Positions 59,711 through 64,000 of a DNA stretch of 64,000 nucleotides are shown piece after piece; position 1 is the first letter of the stretch; each line of letters starts with the position of its first letter. A program made the position numbers and the translations under genes. The stretch comes from Acidimicrobiaceae bacterium (GTDB lineage: Bacteria > Actinomycetota > Acidimicrobiia > Acidimicrobiales > Ilumatobacteraceae), in assembly GCA_020637235.1 (NCBI GenBank), contig JACJWG010000001.1, forward strand, positions 1 to 64,000, given 5' to 3'. The notes beneath the pieces are model-generated. The model did not search any database, was not told the origin of the DNA, and saw nothing but the letters and a program-made list of their open reading frames with translations.

Positions 59711-62038
59711 ATGCTCGTCCTCGTCCTCCTCCACGCCGTCGTCGCTGCCGTCGTCCTCTCGGCGACACGGCTGCGCGGGACCGTCGCCGCCGCCCTCGGC
59801 ATCGCGGTGTTCGCCGCCACGGCGGTCACCGCAGCGCTGCAGGGCATCGGGTCCGACGTGCCCGCCACTCAGTCGTGGGACTGGGTGCCCGATCTGGGCC
59901 TGCAGCTCACGACCCGGCTCGACGGGTTCGCCGTCGTGATGGTGCTGCTCGTGTCGGTGATCGGTGCGATCGTGCTCGCCTACTCCGCGTCGTACTTCGA
60001 GCCGGGGCCCACGCGGGTCCGCTTCACCGGCCTCTTCATCGCCTTCGCCGGTGCGATGACCGGCCTCGTCGCAGCAGCGGACCTGTTCACGATGTTCGTG
60101 TTCTGGGAGCTCACCTCGGTCTGCTCGTTCCTCCTCATCGGGCTGAACGATCGCTCGGCCTCGGCGCGCAACGCCGCCCTCCGCGCCCTGCTGGTCACCG
60201 GCGCCGGCGGGCTGTGCCTGCTCGCTGCCGTGATCCTGCTCCAGGTGGCGGTCGGCACCACCGACCTGGCCGAGCTGGGCAGCCGATCGCCCGCCGGGGC
60301 GATGGTCACCACCGCAGCCGTGCTCGCACTGACCGGCGCGTTCACCAAGAGCGCCCAGTTCCCGTTCCACTTCTGGCTGCCCGGCGCGATGGCCGCACCC
60401 ACGCCGGTCAGCGCGTATCTGCACTCCGCGACGATGGTGAAGGCGGGCATCGTGCTGATGGCGCGCCTCGCCCCCGTCTTCGGCGACCTCGCGGTCTGGC
60501 GCTGGCTGGTCGTCGTGTGCGGCGGGACGACCATGGTGCTCGGGGGCCTCCGCGCCATGCGCCAGACCGACGCCAAGTTGCTGCTCGCTCACAGCACGGT
60601 GTCGCAGTTGGGCTTCCTCACGATCCTCGTCGGCCTCGGCATCCCCGGCGCCACGTACGCCGGCGTGGCGCACCTCGTCGCACACGCCGTGTTCAAGGCC
60701 GGGCTGTTCCTCGGTGTGGGTGCGATCGACCACGCGACGGGCACCCGCGACATCCGCCGCTTCAGCGGGCTCGGGCGCGAGATGCCGCAACTCGCGGTGA
60801 TGATGGGCCTGGCAGCGGCCTCGATGGCGGGCGTGATCCCGCTGCTCGGGTTCGCGACGAAGGAGAAGGCACTCGTGGCACTCCTCGACGCCGACGCCGG
60901 AGCGGCAACGGTGGTCGCGCTGGTCGCCGTGATCGGGGGTTCCGTGCTCTCGACCGCCTACAGCATGCGCCTGATGCGGGGCCTGTTCGCCACCGACCAC
61001 CGGGTCATCGATCCCGAGCACGTCCACCACGCGCCCGGCGGGTGGCTGGTGGTGCCCGTCGGGCTGTTCACCGTCGCGTCGTTGCTGGGCGGGCTGCTCG
61101 CCGACGCCGTCGGCGGCTGGCTGCAGGCGCCGGCGAGGTCGCTCGACGGGGTGGAGCACAGCTCGCTGCACCTGTGGCCGGGCCTCAACCTGGCGCTCGG
61201 CATCTCGCTCGCCATCGTCGCCGTCGGCGCCGTGATCGGGTGGCGCGTCCCCGACGAGGTCGCTGCATCGCCGGTGAGGGTGTCGGGCGAACAGATCTTC
61301 CAGCGGCTCTTCGACGGGTTGCTCACCGGATCGAAGCGGATCACGGTGGTCACCCAGAGCGGCTCGTTGCTCGCGTACCTCGCGGTGGTGATGGCGATCG
61401 TGGCCGGCGTGCTCGTGGCCGCGATCGTGACCGATCCGCTCGCCGGCTTCGACGAGCTCACGTGGTCCGACGGATGGATGCAGTTGGTCGTCGCGGCGTT
61501 CGCCGTGGTGTTCGCGGCCGCCGTGATCGCCGTGCGCGAGCGGTTCGTCGCGGCGTTGCTGATCGGCGGGGTCGGCTTCGCCTGTGCCGTGCTGTTCGCC
61601 CTGTACGGCGCGCCCGATCTGGCGCTGACGCAGATCCTCGTCGAGACCCTGACGATCGTGGTGTTCCTGCTCGTGCTGCGCCAGATGCCGCGTGGCTTCG
61701 ACGCACCGCCTGCCTGGGCTCCCCGGGTGGTGCGCGTCGTCATCTCCGCCGGTGTCGGCATCACCGTCGCCGCGTTCGCCGTCATGGTGTCGGCGGCGCG
61801 AACCGCGCCGTCGGTCGGCGAGACCTACGCCGAGTTGTCGCTGCCCGAGGCGGGCGGCAAGAACATCGTGAACGTGATCCTGGTCGACTTCCGTGGCTTC
61901 GACACCCTCGGCGAGATCACGGTGCTCGGCACCGCGGCGTTGGGCGTGACGAACCTGGTGCGCATGGCACGGCGTCGGCGTCGGACGGCGTCCGACGCTG
62001 CGACCGCGGCCGCGGTCGCAGAGGCGGAGCTGTCGTGA
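59711..62038 (+). CDS. mrpA: Na+/H+ antiporter subunit MrpA (MnhA)
   Basis: The 775-residue protein has a NuoL-like core (FTMFVFWELTSVCSFLLIGL, SAQFPFHFWLPGAMAAPTPV, HSATMVKAGIVLMARLAPVF, DAKLLLAHSTVSQLGFLTIL, HLVAHAVFKAGLFLGVGAID) plus a C-terminal MrpB/DUF4040-type region (GAPDLALTQILVETLTIVVF, FRGFDTLGEITVLGTAALGV). It is the main subunit of the multicomponent cation/proton antiporter for pH and sodium homeostasis. Its stop overlaps the mrpB GTG. Confidence 0.94.
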   Translation: MLVLVLLHAVVAAVVLSATRLRGTVAAALGIAVFAATAVTAALQGIGSDVPATQSWDWVPDLGLQLTTRLDGFAVVMVLLVSVIGAIVLAYSASYFEPGPTRVRFTGLFIAFAGAMTGLVAAADLFTMFVFWELTSVCSFLLIGLNDRSASARNAALRALLVTGAGGLCLLAAVILLQVAVGTTDLAELGSRSPAGAMVTTAAVLALTGAFTKSAQFPFHFWLPGAMAAPTPVSAYLHSATMVKAGIVLMARLAPVFGDLAVWRWLVVVCGGTTMVLGGLRAMRQTDAKLLLAHSTVSQLGFLTILVGLGIPGATYAGVAHLVAHAVFKAGLFLGVGAIDHATGTRDIRRFSGLGREMPQLAVMMGLAAASMAGVIPLLGFATKEKALVALLDADAGAATVVALVAVIGGSVLSTAYSMRLMRGLFATDHRVIDPEHVHHAPGGWLVVPVGLFTVASLLGGLLADAVGGWLQAPARSLDGVEHSSLHLWPGLNLALGISLAIVAVGAVIGWRVPDEVAASPVRVSGEQIFQRLFDGLLTGSKRITVVTQSGSLLAYLAVVMAIVAGVLVAAIVTDPLAGFDELTWSDGWMQLVVAAFAVVFAAAVIAVRERFVAALLIGGVGFACAVLFALYGAPDLALTQILVETLTIVVFLLVLRQMPRGFDAPPAWAPRVVRVVISAGVGITVAAFAVMVSAARTAPSVGETYAELSLPEAGGKNIVNVILVDFRGFDTLGEITVLGTAALGVTNLVRMARRRRRTASDAATAAAVAEAELS

Positions 62039-62505
62039 TCGGGCGTCGTTCCACCATCCTCGACCAGGTCGATCGCATGCTGTTCCCGCTCATCGTGGCG
62101 GTGGCGATCTACGTGACGTTCCGTGGCCACAACGCCCCCGGTGGTGGGTTCGCCGGTGGTCTGATCACGGGCGCCGCATTCGTGCTCCGGTTCCTCAGCG
62201 GGGGCGCGCTGAGGGTGCGCCGATCGGTCGTCACACACCCGACGACGCTCATCGGCATCGGCCTGTTCGTGGCGGTCGCCACGGCGGTGTCGCCGCTGTT
62301 CGTCGGCGACGCACTGCTCGAGTCGACGATCTGGATCCCGGACGTGCCGCTCGTCGGCGAGGTGAAGCTCGTGTCGTCGACGTTCTTCGACATCGGGGTG
62401 TACCTGCTCGTGGTGGGCGTGATCCTGACGGTGATCGTGGCGCTCGGCGCCGATCCCCTGCACGCCGAGCTGATGGGCGACGGGTCGGAGGAGGTGGAGC
62501 CGTGA
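62035..62505 (+). CDS. mrpB: Na+/H+ antiporter subunit MrpB (MnhB)
   Basis: The 156-residue MnhB-domain protein starts at GTG 62035, overlapping mrpA. FPLIVAVAIYVTFRGHNAPG and GGFAGGLITGAAFVLRFLSG match the conserved family core, and FDIGVYLLVVGVILTVIVAL is the last membrane segment. It is a membrane subunit of the Mrp complex. Confidence 0.93.
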   Translation: MIGRRSTILDQVDRMLFPLIVAVAIYVTFRGHNAPGGGFAGGLITGAAFVLRFLSGGALRVRRSVVTHPTTLIGIGLFVAVATAVSPLFVGDALLESTIWIPDVPLVGEVKLVSSTFFDIGVYLLVVGVILTVIVALGADPLHAELMGDGSEEVEP

Positions 62506-62888
62506 ACGCGTCGCTGGTCGTGGTGATCGCGGTGTTGTTCGGCACCGGCACCTATCTGCTGCTGCAGCGCACCCTCACGCGCATCGTGCTCGGTGTGGGT
62601 CTGCTCGGCAACGGCGTCAACGTGCTGATCCTGGCCACGTCGAGTCGGGCCGGCGACGTACCGCTCGTCGGCCGCGACGACACCACCGACTCGGTGCCGC
62701 AGGCGCTGATCCTGACGGCGATCGTGATCGGCTTCGCGATCACGGCGTTCCTCCTGGCGCTCGCGTGGCGCAACTGGACCATCGACGGCGACGACGCGGT
62801 GGAGGACGACGTCGAGGACCGGCGCGTGGCGAAGGCTCGGCAGCGTGTGGTGACCGATGTGCCCGACCACGAGGACGTGACCCCGTGA
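62502..62888 (+). CDS. mrpC: Na+/H+ antiporter subunit MrpC (MnhC)
   Basis: The 128-residue NuoK-like subunit has three TM helices: SLVVVIAVLFGTGTYLLLQR, ITRIVLGVGLLGNGVNVLIL-like TRIVLGVGLLGNGVNVLILA, and TDSVPQALILTAIVIGFAIT with the conserved PQALILTAIVIG motif. It has a charged C-terminal tail. GTG 62502 overlaps mrpB. Confidence 0.94.
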   Translation: MNASLVVVIAVLFGTGTYLLLQRTLTRIVLGVGLLGNGVNVLILATSSRAGDVPLVGRDDTTDSVPQALILTAIVIGFAITAFLLALAWRNWTIDGDDAVEDDVEDRRVAKARQRVVTDVPDHEDVTP

Positions 62889-64000
62889 ACGCCCTGCTCG
62901 GACTCCCGCTGGCGCTGCCGTTGCTCGGCGCCGCGCTCACGATCGTGTTCCGCAGTTCGTCGGTGCAACGCGCCATCAGCTTCGTGTCGTTGCTGGGCGC
63001 GCTCGGCGCGTCGATCGGCGTCCTGGTGCACCTCGCCATCGAAGACGACATCGTGGTGTCACGGCTCGGAGGCTGGCCGGCGGCGGTGAGCATCACCCTC
63101 GTCGGTGATCGGTTGTCGGCGCTGATGCTCGTGATCGCCGGTGCACTGCTCGTGATCGTCTTGGCGTTCGCGATCGGTCAGCGCGCCGCTGACGAACGGT
63201 CGCCCTTCTATCATCCGGCGTATCTGGTGCTGGCGGCCGGCATCGGGCAGGCGTTCTTGTCGGGCGACCTGTTCAACCTGTTCGTCGCCTTCGAGTTGTT
63301 GCTGATGGCGAGCTACGTGCTCCTCACCCTCGAAGGCACCGACGCTCAGGTTCGTTCCGGCACGACCTATGTCGTGCTGAACGTGGTCGAGTCGATGGTG
63401 TTGCTCACCGCCGTGGGACTCGTGTTCGCCGCCACCGGCACCGTGAGCATGGCCGAGCTGCCCGAACGTCTCGCCGAGCTGCCCGATGGGGTGCAGACCG
63501 GGCTGCACCTGCTGCTGCTCGTGGCGTTCGGCATCAAGGCTGCGGTGTTCCCGCTCTTCTTCTGGCTGCCCGACGCCTATCCCACGGCGCCGAGTTCGGT
63601 GACCGCCGTGTTCGCCGGCCTCCTCACCAAGGTGGGCATCTACTGCATGATCCGCGTCGAGACGCTGCTCTTCCCCGGCCAGGGGTCGACGTTGTTGCTG
63701 TGGATCGCCGGGCTCACGATGCTGATCGGGGTGTTCGGAGCGGTGTCGCACGTCGAGATGAAGCGCATCCTGTCGTTCCACATCGTGAGTCAGATCGGCT
63801 ACATGGTGATGGGCATCGGCATCGGGACCGAACTGGCACTGGCGGCGACGGTGTTCTACCTCGTGCACCACATCCCGGTGAAGGCGTCACTGTTCCTGGT
63901 GCAGGGACTCGTCGAACGCGAGACCGGCTCGACCGCGCTCGACGACGTCGGCGGTCTGGCCCGACGGTCGGGGCCGCTGGCCGTGCTGTTCCTGGTGCCG
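62885..64000 (+). CDS. mrpD: Na+/H+ antiporter subunit MrpD (MnhD), partial
   Basis: The gene starts at GTG 62885, overlapping the mrpC stop, and is open to the right edge: 372 codons are present of the usual 500 or so. SGDLFNLFVAFELLLMASYV, KAAVFPLFFWLPDAYPTAPS, AVFAGLLTKVGIYCMIRVET and EMKRILSFHIVSQIGYMVMG match MrpD, an NuoM/N-like proton channel subunit with the Glu (AFELLL) and Lys (LTKVG) of that family. mrpE, F and G are expected just beyond the window. Confidence 0.94.
   Translation, partial: MNALLGLPLALPLLGAALTIVFRSSSVQRAISFVSLLGALGASIGVLVHLAIEDDIVVSRLGGWPAAVSITLVGDRLSALMLVIAGALLVIVLAFAIGQRAADERSPFYHPAYLVLAAGIGQAFLSGDLFNLFVAFELLLMASYVLLTLEGTDAQVRSGTTYVVLNVVESMVLLTAVGLVFAATGTVSMAELPERLAELPDGVQTGLHLLLLVAFGIKAAVFPLFFWLPDAYPTAPSSVTAVFAGLLTKVGIYCMIRVETLLFPGQGSTLLLWIAGLTMLIGVFGAVSHVEMKRILSFHIVSQIGYMVMGIGIGTELALAATVFYLVHHIPVKASLFLVQGLVERETGSTALDDVGGLARRSGPLAVLFLVP

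Noticed and set aside
58340..61171. Minus-strand open frame of 943 codons opposite mrpA and the amidotransferase genes
   Set aside because: It is the shadow of mrpA and has no recognisable motif; composition is typical of antisense high-GC frames.

Overview
The window is a 64 kb piece of a very GC-rich chromosome. Gene content and style point to a Gram-positive, aerobic, high-GC actinobacterium: DisA/RadA and ClpC/ClpP, c-di-GMP signalling, a 14-gene actinobacterial-type complex I with separate nuoC and nuoD, an Mrp antiporter, and leaderless genes with GTG starts. My best guess is class Acidimicrobiia (Ilumatobacter-like); this is inference, since no rRNA gene is present to test it. I found no tRNA, rRNA, CRISPR array, insertion sequence or phage gene.

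Layout. 1-8,041: mixed short units. These include a secreted protein cut by the left edge, a MORN-type protein, a primary-type sigma factor (1393-2328), an ABM-fold protein, a Bax-inhibitor-1-like protein, an epoxide hydrolase, a Tat-exported repeat protein, and a VOC/Fic pair. 8,055-15,611: minus-strand genes for an unknown protein, two ferritin-like proteins, a GGDEF/degenerate-EAL membrane protein, a UbiB-family kinase, a DksA-like protein and a K+ channel with RCK domains. 15,738-24,990: a plus-strand sugar-type ABC transporter (ATPase, two permeases, lipoprotein), then cyclophilin, an AlkX/YcaQ-like DNA glycosylase, an AI-2E-family protein, L-asparaginase II and an MBL hydrolase, mostly with 4-base or 1-base overlaps. 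24,998-30,977: minus-strand clpC, an LppM-like lipoprotein, radA and disA. 31,261-36,421: prenyl diphosphate synthase, ArsR/SRPBCC facing clpP, an FAD reductase and a monoheme cytochrome c.

The core of the window is one long plus-strand cluster, 36,724-57,417. It starts with an unusual quinol:cytochrome c reductase: a small membrane protein, a 2x[4Fe-4S] ferredoxin, a cytochrome b split as in b6f (b6-like plus subunit-IV-like), Rieske protein, diheme cytochrome c and another membrane protein. It runs straight into nuoABCDEFGHIJKLMN. Electrons from NADH enter complex I, reduce (mena)quinone, and pass through the b6f-like complex to cytochrome c; both complexes pump protons. The cytochrome b carries the cysteine and histidine spacing typical of b6f, which suggests an extra covalently bound heme.

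57,425-59,599 holds three class I glutamine-amidotransferase-fold genes. 59,711 to the right edge is an Mrp (Mnh) Na+/H+ antiporter operon, cut inside mrpD.

Two themes cut across the gene list. First, at least a dozen transcription units have a TANNNT -10 box 6-8 bases before the start codon, as expected for leaderless mRNA, and in three cases the TAG stop codon of the upstream gene is itself the start of that -10 box. Second, several intergenic sites look like operators or structured repeats: a 20-bp palindrome before the GGDEF gene, paired GTGCAAC-N6-GTTGCAC sites before clpP, and a tandem 40-bp hairpin repeat after the prenyl synthase.
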